A stretch of 8,944 nt of DNA from Candidatus Dormiibacterota bacterium (GCA_027451645.1 DAIDIX010000007.1:7738-16681); one strand, 5' to 3'. Shown: positions 1-6,835, numbered from the stretch's first letter. A program made the numbers and translations. The notes: generated by a model not told the origin, from the sequence alone.

Positions 1-28
1 CAATGCAGCCAGTCAAGAATCTTAGAAC

Positions 29-50
29 TGATTCACTTTCCAGTGAATCA
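29..50 (-). terminator. Perfect hairpin downstream of the DUF5615 toxin gene
   Basis: TGATTCACT at 29-37 is the exact reverse complement of AGTGAATCA at 42-50, with a 4-nt spacer. It lies just past the stop codon (63-65) of the minus-strand toxin gene, which is the last gene of its unit, so it could end or stabilise that transcript. The stem is AT-rich and no U-tract follows on the minus strand, so it is a poor intrinsic terminator. A protein-binding operator is an equal alternative. The symmetry is seen directly; the role is inferred. Confidence 0.3.
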
Positions 51-62
51 ATCATTGCTGAC

Positions 63-497
63 CTAGTCGAGCTGGAATGCTGGCCTTCGCGAAAGGAGCG
101 CTGGCGTATGGACACGGACAGTGAAATCGAGCATCTTGTCATGGAGGGGACTGAGCCTTCCACTGACAATCCAGAGCTTTCCGCGAGGTGTCATCTTCTC
201 CCTCTGGATGAAGGAGAGGAGTTCCTCAGTTGCCGTGAGCATGGCCTGACGGGACCGGGAGGAGAGATGGAAGACTACGATTCCAGCACGTCCAGCAGGC
301 GGGTAGTCATGCACATTCATGAAGTCATGGTCACCAGTCAGGAGAATGCGCTGCTCCTCATCACAGATCTGGATGACTCGGGGATCCTTTATGCCTCGAA
401 GCGTCTTGTCTGCTGCAATGGAGCGCGCATCATGGCCAAGGCTGTTGAGAAGCCGTGCGACATCGATCGGCAGGTTTTCGTCGACCAGAAACTTCAT
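63..497 (-). CDS. DUF5615 family PIN-like toxin (VapC-like)
   Basis: This 144-residue protein opens with MKFLVDENLP, the hallmark start of DUF5615/Mut7-C-like PIN-fold proteins, which are putative Mg-dependent RNases of toxin-antitoxin systems. Acidic residues that fit the PIN active site are D6, E7, D38 and D56/D58 in the TGDHDF motif (54-59), followed by the strand AGIVVFHLS at 71-79. The ATG sits 6 nt after GGGGGAG and overlaps the stop of the DUF433 gene by ATGA, so the two are translationally coupled. The C-terminal 40 residues are less typical and make the protein somewhat longer than usual members. Family assignment is confident. RNase activity is inferred from the family. The pair would be expected to autoregulate, but no operator is evident. 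Confidence 0.88.
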   Translation of the reverse strand: MKFLVDENLPIDVARLLNSLGHDARSIAADKTLRGIKDPRVIQICDEEQRILLTGDHDFMNVHDYPPAGRAGIVVFHLSSRSRQAMLTATEELLSFIQREKMTPRGKLWIVSGRLSPLHDKMLDFTVRVHTPALLSRRPAFQLD

Positions 498-781
498 GCG
501 TACTCCCCCTCGAGGTATTTGATGACTGTGGATGCATACTGCAGTGCTGCGAGAACGTCTTGGTGAGTGAGCGTGGGATAGCTGGCGAGAAGCTCCTGTA
601 TGGGAAGCCCTTCAGCAAGGTTGTCCAGTACGACAGTCACAGGAATGCGCGTTCCCTGGATCATCGGGACGTCCGGACCGTGGGAAGAGGAGTGGTACTC
701 GATACCAGCAATCCCCTCGAAATGAGGCGGTCCGTTCTGGATCATGCACCGAATGTACCAGAAGGAGAGATGTGCCAACAA
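494..781 (-). CDS. DUF433 domain antitoxin
   Basis: The protein (95 residues from TTG at 781) holds the DUF433 signature PMIQGTRIPV at 39-48, then DNLAEGLPIQELLASYPTLT (53-72) and the helix QDVLAALQYAST (74-85). DUF433 is a small helix-turn-helix-like domain that usually sits directly upstream of a DUF5615 PIN toxin and acts as its antitoxin and probable repressor, exactly as seen here. The start is uncertain. ATG at 745 has no ribosome site and would cut into the plausible stretch LLAHLSFWYIRC. TTG at 781 follows AGGCGA by about 4 nt. The same frame stays open and protein-like back to a TAA at 827-829 but has no ATG or GTG there. The segment between HFEG and GTRIPV is longer than the family norm. 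Confidence 0.8.
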   Translation of the reverse strand: MLAHLSFWYIRCMIQNGPPHFEGIAGIEYHSSSHGPDVPMIQGTRIPVTVVLDNLAEGLPIQELLASYPTLTHQDVLAALQYASTVIKYLEGEYA

Positions 782-812
782 GCATTCGCCTGTCGTGGCA
801 GCCCATTGTCCG

Positions 813-1385
813 TCAGGTGTCTCCCTTTAGGCGTGTCTCTGGATGGATGGTGTCTGCAAGGGATCGGATCCGGGAGTAGAAGCCTGCAGTGTGGTAAGAC
901 CGGAGGAGCTGGAGCCCGGTGTAGTCGTAGTGATGTACCCACTCATGAAGGAGTGTCGAGAGAAAGACACTTGGGGCGACAGGCTGCTCCCGTACTGCAG
1001 TCCTATGGTAGATGCGGATGGAGCCACGCTGAAATGCACCATCCGTGAAGACTCCCCGGTAGTAGCCATAGGTCTTCTGCACGAGCCTTGTGCCGGATCT
1101 CCGGTGTGTCTGGCGCCTGTCAGCAACAATGAGGGAGCAGGGAGGCAGTGCATGTGCAGCATTGAGAACATCGAGGATGGCCTGCCCATGTTCCTGCCGC
1201 TGTTCAGGCTGTTCCGGTATCTCTGCATATGCCCGGATCACTGCGAGATGTGACGGTGTGAGTACAGGAGGGAGAAAGAGCTCGGACTGGCTCTTCACAT
1301 AGGAGGGTGTATGGTAACGGGTACGAGGCACTGGTATTTCCGATGTGTGAGCAGTGACTACACATTCCAGTATGACGGCGAACAT
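813..1385 (-). CDS. Small zinc metallopeptidase (SprT-like, HEWVH)
   Basis: This 190-residue protein carries a zincin motif LLHEWVHHYDY at 145-155, with H147 and H151 as zinc ligands and E148 as the catalytic base. The segment SYHTAGFYSRI at 163-173 offers H165 as the likely third ligand. The HExxH plus H-x3-F layout resembles SprT/WSS1-type and related putative metallopeptidases that cleave or process proteins near DNA, but the rest of the sequence gives no closer family and no substrate. There is no signal peptide or membrane segment, so it should be cytoplasmic. The ATG lies 4 nt after AAGGA. The gene starts 30 nt after the epimerase stop and ends about 31 nt before the DUF433 TTG, so it is likely cotranscribed with both. 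Confidence 0.72.
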   Translation of the reverse strand: MFAVILECVVTAHTSEIPVPRTRYHTPSYVKSQSELFLPPVLTPSHLAVIRAYAEIPEQPEQRQEHGQAILDVLNAAHALPPCSLIVADRRQTHRRSGTRLVQKTYGYYRGVFTDGAFQRGSIRIYHRTAVREQPVAPSVFLSTLLHEWVHHYDYTGLQLLRSYHTAGFYSRIRSLADTIHPETRLKGDT

Positions 1386-1415
1386 GTTTTCCTTGAAGGA
1401 AATTCCAGATCCCTC

Positions 1416-2381
1416 TCAGTCCTTCGAACAGAAGAGCCTGAAGGATGTCGTGAAGGGTGAGTCTCCAGACACTGCATGGGGAGGTCCCAGGAACGTCTTG
1501 AAGGGTGCAGGCGGAGCAGTCATGGGCTCAAGGCAGATGAATGGTGATGCATCTGGTGCATATACCTGGAGACACCTGTACGTGCTATCAGTTGTCATGT
1601 GAAGCGCGGAGGATGGAGAAGCAAGTGCGAGCGGCTCGGACGGCATGACAAAGCAGGAGTCAAATGTCCGTTCTGCAAGCCGACCTGTGAGAGGGAGACA
1701 TTTCTCAGGCAGTGCTGAAGGGATCATGTCATGGAGGGGATACTGCTTCGCGACAGGTACTCTCAATTCCCACTCCTCCCGTGGAGATCCGGGAAGAGAA
1801 AAGTAGGGGTGATAGCCGAACGTCATGGGAACAGGCGCAACAGAAAGGGCCTGCACCGTTGTTTGGAGTTGCATTCCTTCAGGGGACAGCGTGTATTCAA
1901 GGTCGATGCGGTGGGGAAATGGGAATGCTGCAAATGCATGGCACTCTTCTGTGAAGGTGAGATGACTCCTGACGGATACTCTGCCAGCTTCAGCTTCGTG
2001 CCTGCTTCCATCATCCTTCCAGGGCAGACTCCCATGATGGAGACCATGGATGGCGCCTCCTGGGGAGACTACGGTGATGGGTAGGACAGCAGTATCGAGG
2101 GTTACATGATTGTTGTTGAAGTCATATTCGAGTCCTCCAAGCCTGTTCGCCCAGGGATAGAGAAAGGGGATGCCTGTCGTCGTTCCACGTTCAGCGTATT
2201 CATGACATGATGCACGGGTATGGAGGTATTCGTCTCCATGCCAGGTGAACGACGTGACAAGCATGCCGAGTGTGGGTACAACAGTGGCCGAGTACAGTCC
2301 AGATTGGAGAGCATACGCCTCATAGCCGTCAATGGAGGTGTGGTGGACTCCGCCTTGAGCGGAGAAACTGGAGTGTGACAC
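1416..2381 (-). CDS. Aldose 1-epimerase family protein (GalM-like)
   Basis: The 321-residue protein matches the aldose 1-epimerase (mutarotase) fold in length and motif order. WANRLGG (77-83) supplies the substrate-binding arginine. AIHGLHHG (110-117) holds the catalytic-acid histidine H112. GYHPYF (189-194) holds the second conserved histidine H191. FDSCF (240-244) carries the binding aspartate D241, and CLEPMTAPP (283-291) the catalytic base E285. Such enzymes interconvert alpha and beta anomers of hexoses such as galactose or glucose, or of hexose-6-phosphates; the exact sugar cannot be read here. The start is GTG at 2381, 5 nt after GGAGG. It heads the minus-strand cluster and is divergent from the DUF4342 gene. 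No sugar-catabolic partner gene is present. All key residues are intact. Confidence 0.9.
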   Translation of the reverse strand: MSHSSFSAQGGVHHTSIDGYEAYALQSGLYSATVVPTLGMLVTSFTWHGDEYLHTRASCHEYAERGTTTGIPFLYPWANRLGGLEYDFNNNHVTLDTAVLPITVVSPGGAIHGLHHGSLPWKDDGSRHEAEAGRVSVRSHLTFTEECHAFAAFPFPHRIDLEYTLSPEGMQLQTTVQALSVAPVPMTFGYHPYFSLPGSPREEWELRVPVAKQYPLHDMIPSALPEKCLPLTGRLAERTFDSCFVMPSEPLALASPSSALHMTTDSTYRCLQVYAPDASPFICLEPMTAPPAPFKTFLGPPHAVSGDSPFTTSFRLFCSKD

Positions 2382-2509
2382 AGCATCCTCCGGAGGGTGA
2401 TTTCACGTTGCTGTTGCCATCGTACCAATGCCTTCAATGTGTTGATGGGTAGAATTGCCTGATTGGTGGAACACTACAGGTGCATGCAGGAACACTGGAG
2501 GAAACACCC

Positions 2510-2791
2510 ATGAGCACAGCTGCTGAGCACAAGACAGCATCGTTTGGTGCAGATGCACTCGATGCAGTAAAGCATCTCGTCGATCTCGGAATGGTTCGGT
2601 CGATTACGATCCGGGATAAGGATGGGCGGGAGCTGTTCCGCACTCCTCTCGGAATAGGCATTGTTGGTGTTGCACTCATACCTGTGTGGGCAGCAATTGG
2701 CGCAATTGTTGCTGTGGCAACAGGCTGCACTATAGAGGTTGAGATGCGCGAAGAGGGAAAACAACCGGCAGCGAAAGCTTCGAAGCCTTAG
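2510..2791 (+). CDS. DUF4342 small membrane protein
   Basis: This is a 93-residue protein. The domain DALDAVKHLVDLGMVRSITI (15-34) followed by RDKDGRELFRTPLGIG (35-50) fits DUF4342, whose members show a polar helix, an R-x-I-x-[IV]-x-x-x-[DG]-G strand and then a hydrophobic PL-x-x-G segment. Residues about 48-71 form one membrane helix ending at TGCTIEVE, followed by a charged Lys/Glu-rich tail. The function of the family is not known. I chose ATG at 2510, not the upstream TTG/ATG at 2480, because GGAGG at 2497-2501 lies 8 nt before it. The gene is alone on its strand, divergent from the epimerase and convergent with the DUF4190 gene. Confidence 0.85.
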   Translation: MSTAAEHKTASFGADALDAVKHLVDLGMVRSITIRDKDGRELFRTPLGIGIVGVALIPVWAAIGAIVAVATGCTIEVEMREEGKQPAAKASKP

Positions 2792-3205
2792 GCCAGGAAC
2801 TGGAACTACGTTGTGGGAGCGGAATCGTGCTCGCCTGCTAGTCGTGAAGCAGGATGGGCATGGTCCTGTCCATGCTCCTTTGCGTACTACAGTGCATAGT
2901 CTGCAAGATGGACTAGATGCAGTGTTTACACAGGTTGTGCACTGTTCCGCAATGAAATAAATCTCTCCTCCTGGTAATGCTTATGCCAGTTCCAATCGAT
3001 GGCACAGCAAGTCCTCGTCTTGCAGTCTTCCGCATCGGTCATGAGGCAAATCCAACCATCCCAGTGGTTGAGGAGGTGAGCATTGGCATAGTGAGTCTGC
3101 TGATCGTGACTACGCCAGGCATGACCTTTCAATATGTATCGCAAGACTGTGATCCTGCCACAGAATTTCCAGGAGCTAGGAATGGGTAAGGGTTGGGGAT
3201 GTGTC
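2792..3205. other. 414-bp stretch without a confident gene
   Basis: The stretch separates two convergent genes and holds no gene I can support. A plus-strand frame at 2977-3189 (70 codons, no ribosome site) and a minus-strand frame at 2926-3144 (72 codons from TTG, rich in Trp and His) lie in exact complementary register, so at most one can be real. The plus-strand product has the more ordinary composition. The minus-strand one would follow the DUF4190 gene by 61 nt, as in an operon. Neither resembles a family I know. A Cys-rich antisense frame also runs from 2962 across the DUF4342 gene, an effect of GCA codons read backwards. Confidence 0.5.
2856..2877 (+). terminator. Weak candidate terminator after DUF4342
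   Basis: GGGCATGG (2856-2863) pairs with CCATGCTC (2870-2877), giving eight pairs including one G-U around a 6-nt loop. The tail is CTTTGCG, so the U-tract is very short. It lies 64 nt after the DUF4342 stop and before the opposing DUF4190 gene, a sensible place for a terminator. The pairing is visible; the function is a guess. Confidence 0.25.
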
Positions 3206-3694
3206 CTAGTGGAAATGCGAATTGCTTAGCGCGAAAATGAAAAAAGCCAAGATAGCGATAGTGAAGATCGGAGGCAGGAAGCCGATGATGATCCCGGCAA
3301 TTGCAACTGTACGTCCCTTGAGAGTACCGTGGGAGGCCCTGATCGTATGGAGAGCGACAAATCCCAGGATGATTGCAATGGTGGAGAGGAAAAGCACAAC
3401 AGGGTAGGGAACCAGGAGTGTGAGAATGAGACCAAAGAGGGCGAGGCTGAACAGGGACAATACGAATGAGCTGATTGCCATCCCTGAGAACTCGGCTGAT
3501 TCACTTTCATGGGTGTTATGCAGAATGATACCGGAACTGGGTTGTTCGGTTGGGCTCATTGCATTGATTTCGGGTAGCTGAGGAGGAGCGTCGTGAGCAA
3601 TGAATGGCTGGTTCTGAGGCAGTACTCCGCGGAAGGGGATGGTGTCATCCGAATTGGGTAGTGGGAATTCCTCAGGGTGAGCATTTTCATCCAT
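3206..3694 (-). CDS. DUF4190 family membrane protein
   Basis: This is a 162-residue protein. Residues 1-70 are polar, acidic and proline-containing and look unstructured. The DUF4190 domain follows: hydrophobic helices at about 72-95, 97-116 and 130-156, with the loop LHTIRASHGTLKGRTVAIAG at 115-134 matching the family's basic IR-x-S-x-G-x-L-x-G-R motif. The family is found in many bacteria with no settled function; the N-terminal tail probably lies in the cytoplasm or binds partners. The ATG is preceded by AGAAGG about 9 nt upstream. It ends near a gene-poor gap. A second, apparently frameshifted relative lies at 7930-8336, so the genome carries at least two copies of this architecture. Confidence 0.85.
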   Translation of the reverse strand: MDENAHPEEFPLPNSDDTIPFRGVLPQNQPFIAHDAPPQLPEINAMSPTEQPSSGIILHNTHESESAEFSGMAISSFVLSLFSLALFGLILTLLVPYPVVLFLSTIAIILGFVALHTIRASHGTLKGRTVAIAGIIIGFLPPIFTIAILAFFIFALSNSHFH

Positions 3695-4092
3695 GGTTTC
3701 ACTGCCTTCTGAAATCTACGGATTCCTGTACGTCTTGACCTTTGCATAGACTCTCGAACGAAACACCTAGCAGTACTGAACTGTAACAGTGGTCGCAATG
3801 TGAGAAAGAATGGAACTCCAAGTGTAAGTTGCAAATCCAGTCTGAGACTTCGTGAGGTGCCATTTCATCCGGAAGGCACAGTTGTCTCTTCGATGAAAGT
3901 GGACTGTACAGTAATAGTTCATTGGATCCGCGAAGGAACATTGTACGGGCTATTCCATGTATTTTGATGGTGATGCTGGAAGGTGGGAGCAAGTTCGTAG
4001 GTTATCTCGAAGTTCGAAAACAGTGAATCAGCTGTGCTGCAGTAACAGGAAGGCTGTATTCTCAAATCAGCAACTATTCAAGTGAGTCCTGC
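3695..4092. other. 398-bp divergent gap with ambiguous open frames
   Basis: The gap lies between the divergent DUF4190 and methyltransferase genes and should contain both promoters, though I cannot point to a convincing -35/-10 pair. A minus-strand frame at 3699-3992 (97 codons from TTG, no ribosome site) ends 4 nt before the DUF4190 start. A plus-strand frame is open at 3713-3967. It has the look of protein, beginning LRIPVRLDLCID and ending IVHWIREGTLYGLFHVF, which vaguely recalls a PilZ domain with an RxxxR start, but it has no good start codon (GTG at 3800 only). Neither is supported well enough to call a gene. TCTCGAAGTTCGAAA near 4004-4018 is a short imperfect palindrome. Confidence 0.4.
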
Positions 4093-4644
4093 GTGCCTCT
4101 TCCATATCATCTGCTCTATTCTCTGAACATCACTCCTTGGCACCGTAGCCACGTTCATCATCATGTGGCAGACACCGTTGCACGCATGAAAAATGGGGGA
4201 GATGCACTGGACCTTGGCTGTGGAAAGGGAACAGACACCCGCTACCTAGCTGAGCATGGATGGAATGTCACTGCGATAGACATGGTTCCAAAAGCAGTAG
4301 CCATTGCGAAGAGGACCTGCGAGGATGTATCTCTACACCCCGAGATCTTTCTGGGGGATGTTCTCGATATTGCATCAGTCGTTCCTCATCTGCCATACCA
4401 ATTCATTCTCGACAATGGCTGTCTCTTCTCACTTAGACTGTCACAGCAGAACAAAGTTCTCGAAACGATAACATCCTGGTGTGTTTCTCCTGCGATGATG
4501 TTGCGGTTTGGACTATTTACTGAGGAGTCGCTAAAGGGAACTATGCCGGAGTCCTGGAAGACAGTGTGGATTGATGCAGGGAAGCCTCGGTATCGCATTC
4601 CCGGCGATCCAGTACCAACATGGAGCCTCTGGAGTTTGGAGTAA
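4093..4644 (+). CDS. SAM-dependent class I methyltransferase (TPMT/TehB-like)
   Basis: This is a 183-residue protein. Motif I is ALDLGCGKGTDTRYLAEHG (38-56), which binds S-adenosylmethionine. AIDMV (61-65) supplies the acidic residue for the ribose hydroxyls, LGDV (87-90) corresponds to motif III, and FILDNGCLFSL (104-114) follows as in thiopurine/TehB-type small-molecule methyltransferases. The acceptor substrate cannot be deduced. The C-terminal part PRYRIPGDPVPTWSLWSLE (165-183) is short, so this is a compact single-domain enzyme. The start is GTG at 4093, 6 nt after AAGTGAG, a weak ribosome site; no ATG is available upstream in frame. It is a single gene, followed by the tRNA-Leu. Confidence 0.85.
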   Translation: MPLPYHLLYSLNITPWHRSHVHHHVADTVARMKNGGDALDLGCGKGTDTRYLAEHGWNVTAIDMVPKAVAIAKRTCEDVSLHPEIFLGDVLDIASVVPHLPYQFILDNGCLFSLRLSQQNKVLETITSWCVSPAMMLRFGLFTEESLKGTMPESWKTVWIDAGKPRYRIPGDPVPTWSLWSLE

Positions 4645-4647
4645 CGC

Positions 4648-4670
4648 ACTCCACATTGTGAGTATGGAGT
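4648..4670 (+). terminator. Possible hairpin after the methyltransferase gene
   Basis: ACTCCA (4648-4653) and TGGAGT (4665-4670) are inverted repeats around an 11-nt loop just after the methyltransferase stop. The following bases (CTGGCC) contain no U-tract. The upstream GGAGT copies near 4631-4641 could pair instead, so an alternative fold exists. Weak evidence for termination. Confidence 0.2.
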
Positions 4671-4735
4671 CTGGCCATCAGATGAAACTCAGCATGTCAG
4701 ATTGCTGCCTTGAGCAGATATCCTAGTCATGTCAT

Positions 4736-4818
4736 GCCGGGCTGGCGGAATGGTAGACGCAGCGGTCTTAAAAACCGCGGGGTGCAAGCTCATCTGGGTT
4801 CGAGTCCCAGGCCCGGCA
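4736..4818 (+). tRNA. tRNA-Leu (anticodon UAA)
   Basis: A complete 83-nt cloverleaf can be drawn. Acceptor GCCGGGC (4736-4742) pairs with GCCCGGC (4811-4817), with discriminator A4818. D stem GCG/CGC (4745-4747/4758-4760) encloses a loop with GG. Anticodon stem GCGGT/ACCGC (4762-4766/4774-4778) has loop CTTAAAA, anticodon TAA at 4769-4771. A long variable arm of about 15 nt (4779-4793) is typical of class II tRNAs. T stem CTGGG/CCCAG (4794-4798/4806-4810) carries loop TTCGAGT. Long arm, anticodon and discriminator A all say leucine, reading UUA and UUG. CCA is not encoded (AGGGATGG follows), so CCA must be added by a nucleotidyltransferase. Confidence 0.96.
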
Positions 4819-4993
4819 GGGATGGTTCTGACGGCATTTGACAGCACTCGCCACATGGCAGCCCTTGGGAACGTGTAGCAGTAGCCGTTCCATTGGGTGC
4901 GGGCTGTCCGCAAACGTGACCTAAGCTCAAGATACGTACTGCTGTGCAGTCGTGACAGGGCACTAGACGGTATTGCGAAAGAGCGAAGACCAC
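4819..4993 (+). other. Leader between tRNA-Leu and the large gene
   Basis: 175 nt without a gene. Two simple hairpins can be drawn: GGAACG/CGTTCC near 4868-4891 (12-nt loop) and TGCGG/CCGCA near 4898-4912 (5-nt loop). They could belong to tRNA 3' processing or to the leader of the large gene. No known riboswitch pattern and no convincing promoter is seen. Confidence 0.3.
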
Positions 4994-6781
4994 ATGGGAA
5001 AAACCATAGCTGATGCTGCATATATGGAGACTGAAGAGCTCCGTGCTATTCAGCGTGGATTGGACAGGCTGACAGCAAAGCTCCTTCCTGCTATAGAAGC
5101 TGGCGAATTCGGCATTGTCATCGGTGATGATACTACTGGCAGGCTCCCTGCCCGCTTCATCCATGCCTTCATCAACAACTGGAACGCTGCCCATGGAAGA
5201 CCCAAGATTCCACTCGTCTTCATTCAGGGCACCTCCTCAAAAGCGCAACAGACACAGCTGCAGCAGCAACTGGAACGCCGTGCACATCTCCTGGACAAGC
5301 GCCTCCCCGACCGGCGCGCACTGGTAGTCACAGAAGGCATCACCTCTGGCGGCAGCATTGCAAGACTCGGACAGGAGCTCACTGCGAGGGATATTGCATT
5401 CGATGTCGCAGTGCTCGATGGTGGCAACTTTACCCGCACTCCGGATGCAAGTCAGCAACCAGCATCCCGCGATGCAATCGATGCATTTGCCACACTTCTG
5501 GAGAGCGCCCAGATTCCAGTAAACATCCCCTTCGATGCACAGATCGAATTCTGGAACACTGTTGCAGGTGCGGAAGTCAGCGATGCTGACTGGGAATGCT
5601 TCAACACAGCGTTCGAAAAGGGGGATGTCACCAGTGAGCTGCTGGCATCCATTGCACCACTTCCCACCCGCACACAAGGAACGACGAGAGGCACTACTAT
5701 GGCACAGCGCCTCGTTCTTGCCGTGAACAGCCAGCGTTCTGAACCCATGGCCATCCAGGCATTCATCACCCAGCTTCGTGCATCTGACCTCCCTGCAATT
5801 GTCTTCAAGTCAATGCGGGATAATTGGCTGAGTATTGTCACAACGGATACAGTGCTCCACGCAAACGGAATCAAGCTGTTGCAGATCCATGGGACTAGCC
5901 GTCAGACTGCAGAACCTACGAATCCTCTCGATGCTGTTGGATGGCCCACTGCTACCCGGCTCTTCAGGGGCAAGCAGAATGCAGGACCTATCCGAGATCG
6001 TCCAGATCTCACAGGACTCGTGCTCGAGAAATTCACTGATACCCCCTGCTATCGGGGCAATCCTGAGGATCGAGCGCGACGGGCAATGGTACGTCAGGAT
6101 CTCTGCCGGTACGCACAGTGGAGCTGCCAGCGTCTCGGTTTCAGCAGCGAAGCCATTCCCCTTTTGCTGCCCCATCTTTCCTCAGTCCTTCAGCAACTGG
6201 TTCCTGCACTCGAGGAGGATGGATACGCCTTCATTCTGGGACAGAATCCTGGCGGACGGCTCCCAGCTGAGCTCATCGGGAAAGCCATCAATACCTGGCG
6301 TGACGTCAATGGCAAGTCTCCACTTCCCATCGTCTTCCTTGATGGCAATACCATTCCCCATTCACCCGCGCAGGTTGCAGCTGCAAAACAGCTTGCGCAT
6401 CGCCTCCCACCAGAAGCAGCTGGCAGGCGTGCTCTCATCCTTGCTGATCCTGTCGATAATGGCAATTCTGTCCCAAGCATTGTTGAGCGCATGAATGACA
6501 TAGGCTATGACAGCGACCTTGTCTACCTCTTTGGCATGTCCGAAGACGCCATTGCCAGTTATCTCAAGGGGGGCCACATTCGTCCCAAGACACGTATTGT
6601 CAGCTCCCGACAGGCAATCGACAAGCGCGCCTATCAGGAATGCATCCCTGCATACGCAGCTCAGGGAGGAGCAATCCGGGATGCAGCACATGGGAAAAGG
6701 AGCAGTGTGGCAGCAGCAGCAACAGCACAGGAGTCTGACATTACCACGGGAGCAAAGCTGCTGGCGGGGGAACTCAGCTAG
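4994..6781 (+). CDS. Tandem phosphoribosyltransferase-like protein, degenerate
   Basis: About 595 residues from ATG 4994 (a TTG at 4973 would add 7; neither has a strong ribosome site). Two related units are visible. Unit 1 has GIVIGDDTTGRLPARFIHAF (40-59), PLVFIQG (73-79) and RALVVTEGITSGGSIARL (108-125). Unit 2 has AFILGQNPGGRLPAELIGKA (412-431), PIVFLDG (445-451) and RALILADPVDNGNSVPSI (479-496). The last motif of each corresponds to the PRPP loop of type I phosphoribosyltransferases (VVDDxxxTGGT). Unit 1 keeps one acidic residue and the glycines; unit 2 has lost most of it, so PRPP chemistry is doubtful, at least in unit 2. A roughly 190-residue middle part (about 175-365) is unlike anything I recognise. 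The tail is Ala-rich (GCA repeats, about 6708-6731). No signal peptide. A nucleotide/PRPP-binding or regulatory role is inference. Confidence 0.8.
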   Translation: MGKTIADAAYMETEELRAIQRGLDRLTAKLLPAIEAGEFGIVIGDDTTGRLPARFIHAFINNWNAAHGRPKIPLVFIQGTSSKAQQTQLQQQLERRAHLLDKRLPDRRALVVTEGITSGGSIARLGQELTARDIAFDVAVLDGGNFTRTPDASQQPASRDAIDAFATLLESAQIPVNIPFDAQIEFWNTVAGAEVSDADWECFNTAFEKGDVTSELLASIAPLPTRTQGTTRGTTMAQRLVLAVNSQRSEPMAIQAFITQLRASDLPAIVFKSMRDNWLSIVTTDTVLHANGIKLLQIHGTSRQTAEPTNPLDAVGWPTATRLFRGKQNAGPIRDRPDLTGLVLEKFTDTPCYRGNPEDRARRAMVRQDLCRYAQWSCQRLGFSSEAIPLLLPHLSSVLQQLVPALEEDGYAFILGQNPGGRLPAELIGKAINTWRDVNGKSPLPIVFLDGNTIPHSPAQVAAAKQLAHRLPPEAAGRRALILADPVDNGNSVPSIVERMNDIGYDSDLVYLFGMSEDAIASYLKGGHIRPKTRIVSSRQAIDKRAYQECIPAYAAQGGAIRDAAHGKRSSVAAAATAQESDITTGAKLLAGELS

Positions 6782-6835
6782 GGGAGTACGTCCCTGGCTC
6801 CACCAGCCGTGCACTGCAAGAATACATGCACATTG

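Noticed and set aside
3..566. 187-codon plus-strand frame at the left end
   Set aside because: It is antisense to the clearly recognisable DUF5615 and DUF433 genes, and its product has no family features.
137..1740. 14-bp direct repeat TGTCATGGAGGGGA at 137-150 and 1727-1740
   Set aside because: Both copies lie inside genes where they encode the similar peptide PLHDM/PLHDK on the minus strand; coincidence is sufficient.
2408..2455. Possible plus-strand promoter (TTGCCA and TAGAAT) before DUF4342
   Set aside because: The two boxes are about 30 nt apart, and no partner box at 16-18 nt spacing exists for either.
2474..2962. Long minus-strand open frame very rich in CxxC and Cys pairs, opposite the DUF4342 gene
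   Set aside because: The cysteines come from reading GCA alanine codons backwards (TGC). The only usual start is an internal TTG, and the plus-strand gene is well supported.
5835..6494. 219-codon plus-strand frame inside the large gene
   Set aside because: It is an out-of-frame shadow of the duplicated PRTase-like gene, Ser-rich and without a ribosome site or recognisable motif.
6708..6731. GCA triplet repeat as a possible microsatellite
   Set aside because: It is short and imperfect, and encodes an alanine-rich tail in a genome that prefers GCA.
6782..6835. Bidirectional terminator between the convergent large gene and the VWA gene
   Set aside because: No stem of more than about five pairs with a T-run is visible in the 54-nt gap.
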